A stretch of 43,617 nucleotides of DNA from Paeniroseomonas aquatica (GCF_030409335.1 NZ_JAUFPN010000001.1:18998-62614); one strand, 5' to 3'; positions 16,322-25,317 are shown, counted from the first letter of the stretch. Notes: a model not told the origin generated them from the letters alone. A program made the numbers and translations.

Positions 16322-17163
16322 AGGATTTCTGGCGGCGCTACCGGCGCAACAAGGGCGCGGTGGTGGGCTTGGTCGTCCTGCTGCTGGTGATGCTGATGGC
16401 GGCGACGGCGCCCTGGCTCTTCCCCGGCAGCCCCTGGGACATGGCCAGCGCACCCTTCTTGCCGCCGGGCGAGATGGGCATGCTGCTCGGCACCGACAGC
16501 CTCGGGCGGGACGTGGCCGCGGGCATCGCGCATGGGGCGCGGATCTCGCTGCTGGTGGGGGCCGTGTCCACCGCGGCGGCGCTGCTGGTGGGCGTGACGC
16601 TCGGCGCCATCGCCGGCTATCTCGGCGGCTTCGCCGATGATGCCATCATGCGCTTCACCGAATTCTTCCAGACCATCCCGAGCTTCGTGCTGGCCATCCT
16701 GCTGGTGGCGATCTTCACCCCTTCCATCGGCTCGGTGGTCTTCGCCATCGCGGTGGTCTCCTGGCCGCCGGTGGCGCGGGTGGTGCGGGCGGAGTTCCTC
16801 TCGCTGCGTGGGCGGGAATTCGTCCAGGCGGCGGAGGTGCTGGGCAAGTCGCGCGTCAGCATCGTGCTGACGGATATCCTGCCCAATGCGCTCTCGCCCA
16901 TCGTCGTGCTGTCGTCCCTCATGGTGGCGACGGCGATCCTGCTGGAGAGCGCGCTGAGCTTCCTCGGCCTGGGCGATCCGAACCTGATGACCTGGGGCTT
17001 CCTGATCGGCTCCGGCCGCAGCGTCATCCGCCTCGCCTGGTGGATGAGCGTCTTTCCCGGCATCGCCATCTTCCTGACGGTGCTGGCGCTGAACCTGGTG
17101 GGGGAGGGGCTGTCGGATGCGCTGAATCCGCGGCTCGCCCGGCAGCGGGGGGGCGCGGCATGA
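16303..17163 (+). CDS. Peptide ABC transporter permease, DppC type (second operon)
   Basis: This 286-residue permease is of the DppC class: an N-terminal amphipathic stretch (F-W-R-R-Y-R-R-N-K-G-A), the loop motif L-L-G-T-D-S-L-G-R-D-V, a coupling loop near E-F-V-Q-A-A-E-V-L-G-K-S, and the usual end D-A-L-N-P-R-L-A. An in-frame TAG at 16291 forces the start to the GTG at 16303 or later. This gives a N-terminus about four residues shorter than the one restored by removing the 16257-16303 segment. All membrane segments are intact, so the protein should work if it is translated. Its stop overlaps the ATG of the ATPase gene (ATGA). Confidence 0.88.
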   Translation: MPAFTVKDFWRRYRRNKGAVVGLVVLLLVMLMAATAPWLFPGSPWDMASAPFLPPGEMGMLLGTDSLGRDVAAGIAHGARISLLVGAVSTAAALLVGVTLGAIAGYLGGFADDAIMRFTEFFQTIPSFVLAILLVAIFTPSIGSVVFAIAVVSWPPVARVVRAEFLSLRGREFVQAAEVLGKSRVSIVLTDILPNALSPIVVLSSLMVATAILLESALSFLGLGDPNLMTWGFLIGSGRSVIRLAWWMSVFPGIAIFLTVLALNLVGEGLSDALNPRLARQRGGAA

Positions 17164-18758
17164 GCCTGCTCTCGGTCGAGGGCCTGACCGTCGCGCTGCC
17201 GCCGGGCGGCGACCGGGCCGATGCCATCGAGGATGTGTCCTTCAGCGTCGATGCGGGGGAGATCCTTTGCGTCGTCGGCGAGAGCGGCTCGGGCAAGTCG
17301 ATCACCGCCAATGCGGTGATGGGGCTGCTGCCGAAGGGGCTGCCGGTGCGCGCCGGCGCCATCGCCTTCGAGGGCACCGACCTGCTGCGGCTCGGCGCCG
17401 AGCCGATGCGGAAGCTCCGCGGCCAGCGGCTGGCGATGATCTTCCAGGAGCCGATGACCGCGCTGAACCCGCTCATGCGCGTCGGCGACCAGATCGCCGA
17501 GGTGCTGCAGGTGCATGGCGCCGCGGCCGATGCGGCGCGGCGGGTGCCGGAGCTGCTGGCGGCGGTGAACCTGCCGGACCCGGCGGCGATCGCCCGCAGC
17601 CATCCCTTCCGCCTTTCGGGCGGGCAACGGCAGCGGGTGATGATCGCCATGGCGCTGGCGCTGGAGCCGGCGCTGCTGATCGCGGATGAGCCGACCACGG
17701 CGCTGGATGTCACGACGCAGATGCAGATCCTGCGGCTGATCCGCGAGATCCAGTCCCGCCGCGGCATGGGCGTGCTCTTCATCACCCATGACTTCGGCGT
17801 GGTGGCGGAGATCGCCGATCGCGTCGCGGTCATGCAGCATGGCCGCATCGTCGAGCAGGGCCCGGCGGCCGAGGTGCTGAACGCGCCGCAGCACCCCTAC
17901 ACGCGCGGGCTGATCGCCGCGGTGCCGCATGGCGCGGCGCCGGAACGCGCCGCGATCACCGGGGAGGAGGTGCTGCGGGTCACCGATATCGCCAAGACCT
18001 ATCGCCGCGGCGGGATCTTCGGCGCCAAGGCGGTGGTGCGGGCGGTGCACGACGCGGATTTCACCCTCAAGCGCGGCGAGACGCTGGGGCTGGTGGGCGA
18101 GAGCGGCAGCGGCAAGTCGACGCTGGCACGCTGCGTGGTGAAGCTGGTGACGCCGGAGCAGGGCGAGATCGCCTATGACGGCACCAATCTCCGGCTGCTG
18201 TCGCGCGCCGCCTGGAAGCCGTACCGGCAGCGCATCCAGATGATCTTCCAGGACCCCTATGCCTCGCTCAACCCGCGCCGCACGGTGGGGGATACCATCG
18301 CGGAGGGGCCGGTGACGCATGGCACCCCGCGGGCCGAGGCGCTGGGCCGGGCGCGGGAGCTGCTGCGGCTGGTCCAGCTCGATGCCGGGGCGATGGACCG
18401 CTACCCGCATGAGTTCAGCGGCGGGCAGCGGCAGCGCATCGGCATCGCCCGGGCGCTGGCGATGCGGCCGGACCTGCTGATCGCGGATGAGCCGGTCTCG
18501 GCGCTGGACGTCTCGGTGCAGGCGCAGGTGCTGGCGCTGCTGGCCGAGATCAAGGCGCGGCTGGGGCTGACCATGCTGTTCATCACGCATGACCTGCGGG
18601 TGGCGGCGCAGATCTGCGACCGGGTGGCGGTGATGCAGCGCGGCGCCATCGTGGAGCAGGGGCCGACGCGCCAGGTATTCTCGGCGCCGCAGCACGCCTA
18701 TACGCGGCAGCTACTGGACAGCATCCCGGGAAGGGGCTGGACTCCGCCGCAGCTGTGA
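17160..18758 (+). CDS. Fused double ATPase of a peptide ABC importer
   Basis: This 532-residue protein contains two complete ATPase domains, the DppD-like and DppF-like subunits in one chain (GsiA/YejF layout). The first has Walker A G-E-S-G-S-G-K-S (40-47), signature L-S-G-G-Q-R-Q-R and Walker B L-L-I-A-D-E-P. The second has Walker A near 313-320, signature F-S-G-G-Q-R-Q-R (about 419-426) and L-L-I-A-D-E-P. The start at 17160 overlaps the permease stop (ATGA). Unlike the other ATPases in this window, neither half carries the C-terminal cysteine cluster of the oligopeptide domain. It powers the importer encoded at 13675-17163. Confidence 0.93.
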   Translation: MSLLSVEGLTVALPPGGDRADAIEDVSFSVDAGEILCVVGESGSGKSITANAVMGLLPKGLPVRAGAIAFEGTDLLRLGAEPMRKLRGQRLAMIFQEPMTALNPLMRVGDQIAEVLQVHGAAADAARRVPELLAAVNLPDPAAIARSHPFRLSGGQRQRVMIAMALALEPALLIADEPTTALDVTTQMQILRLIREIQSRRGMGVLFITHDFGVVAEIADRVAVMQHGRIVEQGPAAEVLNAPQHPYTRGLIAAVPHGAAPERAAITGEEVLRVTDIAKTYRRGGIFGAKAVVRAVHDADFTLKRGETLGLVGESGSGKSTLARCVVKLVTPEQGEIAYDGTNLRLLSRAAWKPYRQRIQMIFQDPYASLNPRRTVGDTIAEGPVTHGTPRAEALGRARELLRLVQLDAGAMDRYPHEFSGGQRQRIGIARALAMRPDLLIADEPVSALDVSVQAQVLALLAEIKARLGLTMLFITHDLRVAAQICDRVAVMQRGAIVEQGPTRQVFSAPQHAYTRQLLDSIPGRGWTPPQL

Positions 18759-18767
18759 GGGAATGCC

Positions 18768-20060
18768 ATGACTGAGACCCTGGACCCGGGCGCCCGGCGG
18801 GCGATCCTGGAGGCGGTGGATGCGCTGCGGGACGAGGGCATCGAGACGCTGAAGCGGCTGGTGCGCTGCCCCTCGACCCTGGGCCACGAGCAGAGCGCGC
18901 TGGAGGAGATGGCGCGGATCTACGCGGGGCTGGGCCTGGCGCCACGGCGGGTGCCGACGGTGCCGGCGGAGCTCGCATCCCATCCCGGCTTCTCGCCGCC
19001 GCTGATCGCCTATGAGGGCCGCGACAACGTGGTCGCCGTCCATCAGCCCAAGGCGAGGCGCGGCCGCAGCCTGACCCTGCAGGGCCATGTGGACGTGGTG
19101 CCGGAAGGTGCCGCCGACATGTGGGTCACGCCGCCCTATGAGCCGGATATCCGCGAGGGCCGGATGTATGGCCGCGGCGCCGGCGACATGAAGGCAGGCA
19201 TTATCTCCTATGTGATGGCCTTCAAGGCACTGCGCCTGGCCGGGCTGCAGCCGGCCGCCGAGGTGCAGATGCAGTCGGTGATCGAGGAGGAATGCAGCGG
19301 CAATGGCGCGCTGGCCTGCATGCTGGCGCTGCCGAAGACCGATGCGGTCATCATCCCCGAACCCGGGCCGGGCATGGATGCGCTCTATACCGCCGAGGTC
19401 GGCGTGGTCTGGGCCTGGGTGACGGTCTCGGGCCGTCCCGCGCATGTGCGGGACATGCAGGCGGGGCTGAATGCGATCGAGGCGGCGACCATCATCGCCG
19501 GCGCCTTCAAGGACTACGAGCGGGAGATGAACGATGGCTCCCGCATCCATCCGGCCTTCCGCGGCATCAACCATCCGGTCAACGTCAACCTCGGCACCAT
19601 CGAGGGCGGCGAGTGGAATTCCTCCGTCGCCACCCGCTGCCGCATCGGCATGCGGGTCGGCGTGATGATGGGCTATACCGCGGCGCAGACCAAGGCGGAT
19701 ATCGAGCGGCTGGTGGAGCAGGCGAAGCAGCATGAGCGGCTGCGCGGCGCGCACGTGCGCCTCGAGTTCAAGGGCTTCATGGCCGATCCCTGCGTCTTCG
19801 ACACCGACGCCGCCATCGTCCAGCTGGCGCGCCGCAGCTATGCCGAGTTGACCGGCGGCAGCCTGCGCGACTACCCCGCGACCGGGCTGACCGATGGGCG
19901 GTTCTTCACGCTCTATCAGGATACGCCGGTCGCCTGCTTCGGCCCGGATGCGGTGGATATCCACGGCATCGACGAGAATGTCGGGCTCGACAGCATGCAT
20001 GGCATCACCCGCACCATCGCGCTCACCATGGCCGAGTGGTGCGGCATCGAGAAGGCGTAA
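18768..20060 (+). CDS. M20 family metallopeptidase / ArgE-DapE-type deacylase
   Basis: This 430-residue cytosolic enzyme belongs to the M20 family (ArgE/DapE/ACY1). Metal ligands are visible at His107 and Asp109 (G-H-V-D-V-V-P), Asp140 (G-R-G-A-G-D-M-K), Glu173/Glu174 (V-I-E-E-E-C-S) and a late His (V-D-I-H-G-I-D-E-N). The dimer-domain motif G-R-P-A-H is also present. Such enzymes remove acyl groups from amino acids or cut dipeptides. The gene starts nine bases after the ATPase gene and is the first of three hydrolases in the operon, so its substrate is probably the imported compound or a product of it. Confidence 0.88.
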   Translation: MTETLDPGARRAILEAVDALRDEGIETLKRLVRCPSTLGHEQSALEEMARIYAGLGLAPRRVPTVPAELASHPGFSPPLIAYEGRDNVVAVHQPKARRGRSLTLQGHVDVVPEGAADMWVTPPYEPDIREGRMYGRGAGDMKAGIISYVMAFKALRLAGLQPAAEVQMQSVIEEECSGNGALACMLALPKTDAVIIPEPGPGMDALYTAEVGVVWAWVTVSGRPAHVRDMQAGLNAIEAATIIAGAFKDYEREMNDGSRIHPAFRGINHPVNVNLGTIEGGEWNSSVATRCRIGMRVGVMMGYTAAQTKADIERLVEQAKQHERLRGAHVRLEFKGFMADPCVFDTDAAIVQLARRSYAELTGGSLRDYPATGLTDGRFFTLYQDTPVACFGPDAVDIHGIDENVGLDSMHGITRTIALTMAEWCGIEKA

Positions 20061-20064
20061 GACC

Positions 20065-21324
20065 ATGTCCGCATCGAACCTGCCGCTCTCCGGTCCCCGG
20101 CTCTGGGACAGCCTGATGGAGATGGCGACAATCGGCGGCACCCCGAAGGGCGGCAGCAACCGGCAGACCCTGACCGACGTGGATGCCGAGGGGCGCGCCC
20201 TTTTCCAGCGCTGGGGGGAGGCCTGCGGGCTGACGCTGAGCGTCGACCGGCTCGGCAACATGGTCTTCCGGCGGGAGGGGCGCGATCCGACCCGCGCCCC
20301 GGTCGCCATCGGCAGCCATCTGGACACCCAGCCTACCGGCGGCAAATTCGACGGCGTGCTCGGCGTGCTGGCCGGGCTCGAGGTGATGCGCGCGCTGCAC
20401 GAGGCCGGCGCCGAGACCGAGGCGCCGCTGCTGCTGATCAACTGGACCAATGAGGAAGGCGCCCGCTTCGCCCCGCCGATGATGGGCAGCGGCGCCGCCA
20501 TGGGGCTCTTCACCGAGGCGGAGATCCTCGCCAAGCGCGACCAGGCCGGGCTGGCCTTCGGGGACGAACTCAAGCGCATCGGCTGGCAGGGCGAGGCGGA
20601 CCCCGCCGAGCTGCAGAAGGTCGGCGCCTATCTCGAGCTGCATATCGAGCAGGGCAAGCAGCTGGAGGACGCCGGGCTCGACGTCGGCGTCGTCACCCAT
20701 GCGCTAGCGCAGAGCTGGTACGAGGTGACGGTGGAAGGCGAGGATGCGCATGGCGGCTCCCCCATGGCCGGGCGGCGGGATGCGATGATGGCGGCGGCGC
20801 CGCTGATCGCGGCGGTGGAGGAGCTGGCGCTCACCACCCTCGCGCCCGATGGCGAGAAGGGCCGCGGCACGGTGGGGGTGGTCGAGGTCTATCCCTCCTC
20901 GCGCAACGTCGCGCCGAGCCGGGTCTTCTTCAGCGTCGACTTCCGCCATTCCGACCCGGAGGCGCTGGCCCGCATGGGCGCGGCGCTGACGGCGCGTGCG
21001 GCGGAGATCTCTGCCGCGCGGAAGGTCACCGCAACCGTCACGCCCTTCTGGCACTCGCCGCTGACGCCGTTCGATGCGGCGCTCATCGAGCGCGCCCGGG
21101 CCAGCGCCACGGCCCGCGGGTTGAAGTGGCAGGACATGCCGACGGCGATCGGGCATGACGCGGTCTACATGGCGCGCAAGGTGCCCTCGGTGATGATCTT
21201 CTGCCCCTGCCACGGCGGCCTCTCGCACAACGAGGCCGAGAGCATCACGCCGGAATGGGCGACGGCCGGGCTGCAGGTGCTGGCCGATGCGGCACTCGCC
21301 ACGGCCGGCCTGGTCCGGCGCTGA
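20065..21324 (+). CDS. Zn-dependent amidase of the hydantoinase/carbamoylase family
   Basis: This 419-residue enzyme is of the M20-related carbamoylase/allantoate amidohydrolase family (AllC, N-carbamoyl-L-amino acid hydrolase, beta-ureidopropionase). Metal-site motifs are G-S-H-L-D-T (His85), G-G-K-F-D-G-V-L-G (Asp96), T-N-E-E-G-A-R-F (Glu130/131), L-E-L-H-I-E-Q-G (His193) and a late S-H-N-E-A-E. These are the full family set. It cleaves N-carbamoyl or similar amide groups; the exact substrate is open. The gene begins four bases after the M20 stop with no strong ribosome site, which suggests coupling. Confidence 0.88.
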   Translation: MSASNLPLSGPRLWDSLMEMATIGGTPKGGSNRQTLTDVDAEGRALFQRWGEACGLTLSVDRLGNMVFRREGRDPTRAPVAIGSHLDTQPTGGKFDGVLGVLAGLEVMRALHEAGAETEAPLLLINWTNEEGARFAPPMMGSGAAMGLFTEAEILAKRDQAGLAFGDELKRIGWQGEADPAELQKVGAYLELHIEQGKQLEDAGLDVGVVTHALAQSWYEVTVEGEDAHGGSPMAGRRDAMMAAAPLIAAVEELALTTLAPDGEKGRGTVGVVEVYPSSRNVAPSRVFFSVDFRHSDPEALARMGAALTARAAEISAARKVTATVTPFWHSPLTPFDAALIERARASATARGLKWQDMPTAIGHDAVYMARKVPSVMIFCPCHGGLSHNEAESITPEWATAGLQVLADAALATAGLVRR

Positions 21325-21337
21325 GACGGAGATTCCC

Positions 21338-22831
21338 ATGCGCATCGCCATCGGCGGCTTCCAGCACGAGAGCCATTCCTTCGCCCCCATCCCGACCGGC
21401 TGGCAGGAATTCATCAAGCCCGGCGGCTTCCCCGGGCTGCAGCGCCCGGCGACCCTGGTGGAGACGCTGCGCCACACCTCCGTCCCCTGCGCCGGGGCGA
21501 TCGAGGTGGCGGAAGCAGCGGGGGCCAGCATCGCGCCGCTGACCTGGTGCTTCGCCAACCCGGCCGGGCCGGTGACGGCGGAGGCCTTCGAGCGCATCGC
21601 CGCCCTGCTGATCGGCGCGCTGTCCGATGCGCTCGACGCAGGGCCGCTCGACGGCATCTTCCTCGAGCTGCACGGCGCCATGGTCGCGGTCGGCTTCGAC
21701 GATGCGGAGGGCGAGCTGCTGCGGCGGGTGCGCGCCGTGGTCGGCGAGGCGATGCCCATCACCGTCAGCCTCGACCCGCATGCCAACATGACGCGCGCCA
21801 TGACCGGCCTGGCGGATGCGCTGGTGCCCTACCGCACCTATCCGCATGTGGACATGAAGCCGGCCGGCGCCCAGGCGATGCGGCTGCTGCTGGAACGGAT
21901 CCGGCGCGGCCGCCCCTGGGCGCGCGCCTTCGCCGAGGTCGATTTCCTCATCCCGCTGACCATGCAATGCACCATGGTGCCGCCGATGTCCCTGGTGCTG
22001 GAGGCGCGGGAGGCGCTGGCGGCCGAGCACGGCTGTGCCGAGCTCGCCTTCTGCTTCGGCTTCCCCTACGCCGACTTCCCCGGCTGCGGCGTCGCCATCG
22101 CCGCCTATGCGGAGACCCAGGGCGCAGCGGATGCGGCGGTCGCCGGGCTGAAGGCCTACATGGATGCACACGAGGCCGAGTTCGCCGGCGGCGTCGCCCC
22201 GGCGGCGGAGGGCGTGGCCGAGGCCATCCGGCTGGCCGCCGGCGCATCGAGGCCGGTGGTCATGGCGGATACCCAGGACAATCCCGGCGGCGGCGGCCAT
22301 GGCGATACCACCGGGCTGCTCGCCGAGCTCATCGCCCAGGATGCCCAGGGCGCGGTGCTCGGGCTGATCAACGATGCCGAGAGTGCCGCGGCCTGCCACG
22401 CGGCCGGCGTCGGCGCCACCATCCCGCTCAGCCTCGGCGGCCGCAGCGACGGCGTGCCGCTGGCGGTGACGGCGGTGGTGGAGGCGCTGACCGATGGCCG
22501 CTTCGTCTCGACCGGGCCGATGAGCAAGGGCAATCCCGCCGACCTCGGACCGACGGCGCTGATCCGCGTCTCCTCCGGGGTGCGGGTCATCGTCGTGACG
22601 CGGAAGATGCAGGCGCTGGACCAGTCGCTGTTCACCCATATCGGGGTGGAGCCGCGCGCGCAGAAGATCCTGGCGCTGAAGTCGAGCGTGCATTTCCGCG
22701 CGCATTTCCAGCCGATCGCCGAGCAGGTCATCGTGGTCGCCGCGCCGGGGCCGGTGGTCGCCGACCCGGCGACCCTGCCCTTCAGCAATCTCCGCCCCGG
22801 TCTCCGCCTCAGGCCGGGGGCGAACCGCTAG
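21338..22831 (+). CDS. M81 family metallopeptidase (microcystinase C / MlrC-like)
   Basis: This 497-residue protein matches the M81/MlrC family, named after the enzyme that makes the last cut in bacterial breakdown of microcystin. Family marks include the N-terminal I-G-G-F-Q-H-E-S-H-S-F, L-E-L-H-G-A-M-V, S-L-D-P-H-A-N-M, T-Y-P-H-V-D and D-N-P-G-G-G-G-H-G-D-T, with conserved His and Asp residues likely to bind zinc. GGAG upstream supports the ATG at 21338. It is the last gene of the importer operon, 13 bases after the carbamoylase-like gene. Most M81 proteins occur in bacteria that do not degrade microcystin, so the true substrate is likely another modified peptide or amide. Confidence 0.88.
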   Translation: MRIAIGGFQHESHSFAPIPTGWQEFIKPGGFPGLQRPATLVETLRHTSVPCAGAIEVAEAAGASIAPLTWCFANPAGPVTAEAFERIAALLIGALSDALDAGPLDGIFLELHGAMVAVGFDDAEGELLRRVRAVVGEAMPITVSLDPHANMTRAMTGLADALVPYRTYPHVDMKPAGAQAMRLLLERIRRGRPWARAFAEVDFLIPLTMQCTMVPPMSLVLEAREALAAEHGCAELAFCFGFPYADFPGCGVAIAAYAETQGAADAAVAGLKAYMDAHEAEFAGGVAPAAEGVAEAIRLAAGASRPVVMADTQDNPGGGGHGDTTGLLAELIAQDAQGAVLGLINDAESAAACHAAGVGATIPLSLGGRSDGVPLAVTAVVEALTDGRFVSTGPMSKGNPADLGPTALIRVSSGVRVIVVTRKMQALDQSLFTHIGVEPRAQKILALKSSVHFRAHFQPIAEQVIVVAAPGPVVADPATLPFSNLRPGLRLRPGANR

Positions 22832-22862
22832 GCGGCGGGCCGACGGGAGGCTGCGCCCCGGC

Positions 22863-23303
22863 TCAGTGGAGGCTCGCCAGGGTCGCCTCCGCCCGGAGCA
22901 GCAGCGCATCGCCCGACCGGCCGGTGAGGAAGCCATCCGCCCGGGCGATCTCCGCCTGCCTGGCGGCGCACCAGGCCGCCCTGTCGGCGCCGCCCTGCCG
23001 CGGGTCGAAGCTGGGCGGGGCCATGGAGCGGAGGAAGTCGTCGCGCGCCGCGGTCCCCCCCTGGCGCCGGTGCAGCTCGATGACCGCCGCCTCGATCCGG
23101 GCGGCGCGGTCGAGCGCGGCGGTCGAGACCGCGATGCCGCAGACCTGGCCCGCCCGCACGAGGTCGCCGAGGATCGGCGCGCTGGCCTCCAGCTCCTGCC
23201 GGCCATCGGCCTGGCCGGAGCGGGGCACGGCGCCGCCCCCGGCGCAGCCCGACAGGGCAGCCAGGAGCAGGAGCATCGGCAAGGGGCGCGGGGCGCGGGG
23301 CAT
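22863..23303 (-). CDS. Small predicted lipoprotein of unknown function
   Basis: This 146-residue protein has a clear lipoprotein signal: basic N-terminus, hydrophobic run and lipobox L-S-G-C at about residues 17-20. The mature part is mostly helical by composition and has two further cysteines (V-C-G-I and W-C-A-A), which could form a disulfide in the periplasm. No known domain is recognised. It faces the M81 gene tail to tail, 31 bases apart, and is followed upstream by the KDG kinase gene on the same strand. Confidence 0.65.
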   Translation of the reverse strand: MPRAPRPLPMLLLLAALSGCAGGGAVPRSGQADGRQELEASAPILGDLVRAGQVCGIAVSTAALDRAARIEAAVIELHRRQGGTAARDDFLRSMAPPSFDPRQGGADRAAWCAARQAEIARADGFLTGRSGDALLLRAEATLASLH

Positions 23304-23363
23304 GGCCCCAGGGATACGCTGCTTATTGCCGGAAAGTAAACGGGGCCGCCAAGCGGGGTGGGC

Positions 23364-24293
23364 TCAGCCGGGGCCGGCCAGGAAAGCCTCCACGGCGGCG
23401 CGGCGGGGGATGGGGGCGACCGCGCCGTAGCCGGTGGTCGAGAGCGCCGCCGCGGCATTGGCATAGCGCGCCGCCTCGGCCGGCTCCGCCCCGGCGGCCA
23501 GCCGGGCGAGGAAGGCGCCGGCGAAGGTGTCGCCCGCGCCGGTCGCATCCACCGCGGCCACCTGGCGCCCGGGGATGGCGAGGCGCCCCTCGGGGCTCGC
23601 CAGCAGCACGCCCGCGGCGCCGAGCTTCAGCACCACCAGCGGGCAGCCGAGCCGGAGGTAGAAATCGGCAATGGCCTCCGGCGACTCCAGCCCGGTGAGC
23701 GCGCGCGCGTCGTCCAGCGAGGGCAGGGCGATATCCGCCTGGGCGATGGCGGCATGGATCACCGCCGCGGCCCGTGCCGCCGGCCAGAGGCGCAGCCGCA
23801 GGTTGGTGTCGTAGGAGACGCGCACCCCGGCGGCGCGGGCGACCGCTATGGCGTGGAAGCCGGCGTCGCAGGCGCTGTCCGAGATGGCCTGGCTGATGCC
23901 CGACAGATGCAGCAGCTTGGCGGCGCGGATGGCATCCTCCGGCACGTCCTCGGGCCGGTACCGGCTGGCGGCGCTGCCGCTGCGGTAGAAGGTGAAATCG
24001 TGGCCGCGCGCGTCATGGGTGACGATGTACATCCCCGTCGGCGCCTCGGCGCGGCGGAGCACCGTGGCGGTATCCACGCCTTCCCTGGCCCAGAGCGCCA
24101 TGAAGGCATCGCCCGGGCGGTCCTGGCCGATGGCGGTGACGTAGCCGGTGCTGGCGCCGCTGCGGGCGGCGGCGATGGCGGCGTTGCTGGTGTCGCCGCC
24201 CTGGCCTTCCAGGTACAGCACCCGGCCGTCCGGCCCGGGCGGCTGCTGGTTCAGCTCGAGCATCGGCTCGCCCAGGCAGAGGATGTCGGGCAT
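23364..24293 (-). CDS. kdgK: 2-keto-3-deoxygluconate kinase (PfkB family)
   Basis: This 309-residue sugar kinase is of the PfkB/ribokinase family. The second family signature is D-A-T-G-A-G-D-T-F-A-G-A-F near 249-261, with Asp254 as catalytic base. The N-terminal G-E-P-M-L-E-L and the G-G-D-T-S-N-A-A motif (32-39) are typical of KDG kinases. It would phosphorylate 2-keto-3-deoxygluconate to KDPG, the substrate of the coupled aldolase gene. The ATG at 24293 overlaps the aldolase stop by one base (TGATG). The pair indicates use of uronates or aldonates through an Entner-Doudoroff-type route. Confidence 0.88.
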   Translation of the reverse strand: MPDILCLGEPMLELNQQPPGPDGRVLYLEGQGGDTSNAAIAAARSGASTGYVTAIGQDRPGDAFMALWAREGVDTATVLRRAEAPTGMYIVTHDARGHDFTFYRSGSAASRYRPEDVPEDAIRAAKLLHLSGISQAISDSACDAGFHAIAVARAAGVRVSYDTNLRLRLWPAARAAAVIHAAIAQADIALPSLDDARALTGLESPEAIADFYLRLGCPLVVLKLGAAGVLLASPEGRLAIPGRQVAAVDATGAGDTFAGAFLARLAAGAEPAEAARYANAAAALSTTGYGAVAPIPRRAAVEAFLAGPG

Positions 24294-24922
24294 CAGGCCT
24301 GCTCGATGCCGAGCGCCTCGCGCGCCGCGCGGAGGATGGCGGATTTGTCGCCGGCGGCGATGCGGGCCTCGTCCACCAGCCGGCCGCCGATGCCGACGAA
24401 GGCGGCGCCGGCCGCGAGATAGGCCGGGGCATTGGCGGCATCGACGCCGCCGGTCGGGCAGAAGGCGACATCGGGGAAGACCGCCCGCACCGCCTTCACA
24501 TGCGCCGGGCCACCCGCCGAGCTGGCCGGGAAGATCTTCACCACGTCGGCGCCGGCGGCCAGCGCGGCGCGGATCTCGGTGGGCGTCATGGCGCCCGGCA
24601 TGGCGCAGGCCCCGGCGGCGCGGGCCAGGGCGATGACGCCCGGGTCGACCCAGGGCGTCACCAGGAAGCGGGCGCCGGCGGCGAGGCAGGCCTCGGCCGC
24701 GGCCTCGTCCGGGACGGTGCCGGCGCCGACCAGCAGCCCGGGCTCGGCGGCGAATTCACGGATAAGCGCCACCGCATCGGGGGTGGTGAGGGTGATCTCC
24801 AGCACCGTCATCCCCGCCTCCCGCAACCAGGCGCAGGCGGTCGCGGCCAGCGCCGCGGTGGAGGTGCGGATGACCGGGACCACGCGGGCCCGGCGCAGCA
24901 CCGGCAGCAGGGGGTGGCTCAT
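24293..24922 (-). CDS. eda: KDPG/KHG aldolase
   Basis: This 209-residue class I aldolase splits 2-keto-3-deoxy-6-phosphogluconate into pyruvate and glyceraldehyde 3-phosphate. Family motifs are V-V-P-V-I-R near residue 15, L-E-I-T-L-T-T (41-47), G-A-G-T-V (67-71) and the Schiff-base Lys129 in V-V-K-I-F-P-A-S, followed by P-T-G-G-V. The ATG at 24922 was preferred because GGGAGCGGAG lies just upstream; an in-frame GTG at 24949 would place that site inside the gene. A DgoA-type activity on the galactonate version is possible. It is coupled to kdgK. Confidence 0.88.
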   Translation of the reverse strand: MSHPLLPVLRRARVVPVIRTSTAALAATACAWLREAGMTVLEITLTTPDAVALIREFAAEPGLLVGAGTVPDEAAAEACLAAGARFLVTPWVDPGVIALARAAGACAMPGAMTPTEIRAALAAGADVVKIFPASSAGGPAHVKAVRAVFPDVAFCPTGGVDAANAPAYLAAGAAFVGIGGRLVDEARIAAGDKSAILRAAREALGIEQA

Positions 24923-25006
24923 CGGCTTGGCGCTCCGCTCCCGCGGCACAGGGGCGGCCGCCGCCTATGGGGAGCGCGAATCGCCGCGCCCCGCAAGGGG
25001 GTGTCG

Positions 25007-25303
25007 TCAGCGCGCCGCGGCGGCGAGCATGGCGTCGGCGGTGGCCTCCAGCTGGCGCGCCTGGTCGCCGGCCCCGGCCAGGGCCTCCTTGGTCTCCTGC
25101 AGCCCCTCCGCATAGGAGTCGAAGGAGCCGCCCAGGCCATCCACCGCCTCGGCGAGCGCGCCGAGCTCGCGGCGGAGCCCGGCCACCGCCTCGGCCTGCT
25201 CGGCCAGCGCCGCCTCCAGCCCGTGCAGGGCCCGGCGCAGCCGGTCCTCCGGCTTCTCGGGAAAGGGGAGGATGGCGGCGGTGGCAGGGGCGGATTGGGG
25301 CAT
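25007..25303 (-). CDS. Small helical, coiled-coil-like protein of unknown function
   Basis: This 98-residue protein is almost entirely predicted helix. Repeated Ala/Leu/Glu heptad-like patterns (residues about 20-90) suggest a coiled coil, and there are no cysteines or membrane segments. The start was placed at the ATG at 25303. An in-frame ATG at 25369 would add 22 residues, but the codons between are A/T-rich, unlike the gene body, so that stretch is more likely leader or promoter. Size and composition are phasin-like or resemble small scaffold proteins, but no family is recognised. Confidence 0.55.
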   Translation of the reverse strand: MPQSAPATAAILPFPEKPEDRLRRALHGLEAALAEQAEAVAGLRRELGALAEAVDGLGGSFDSYAEGLQETKEALAGAGDQARQLEATADAMLAAAAR

Positions 25304-25317
25304 GGGGGGAGCCTTCG

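Noticed and set aside
20760-23400. Possible interruption or frameshift in the M81 or carbamoylase-like gene
   Set aside because: Both reading frames are continuous with all expected metal-site motifs and normal family lengths.
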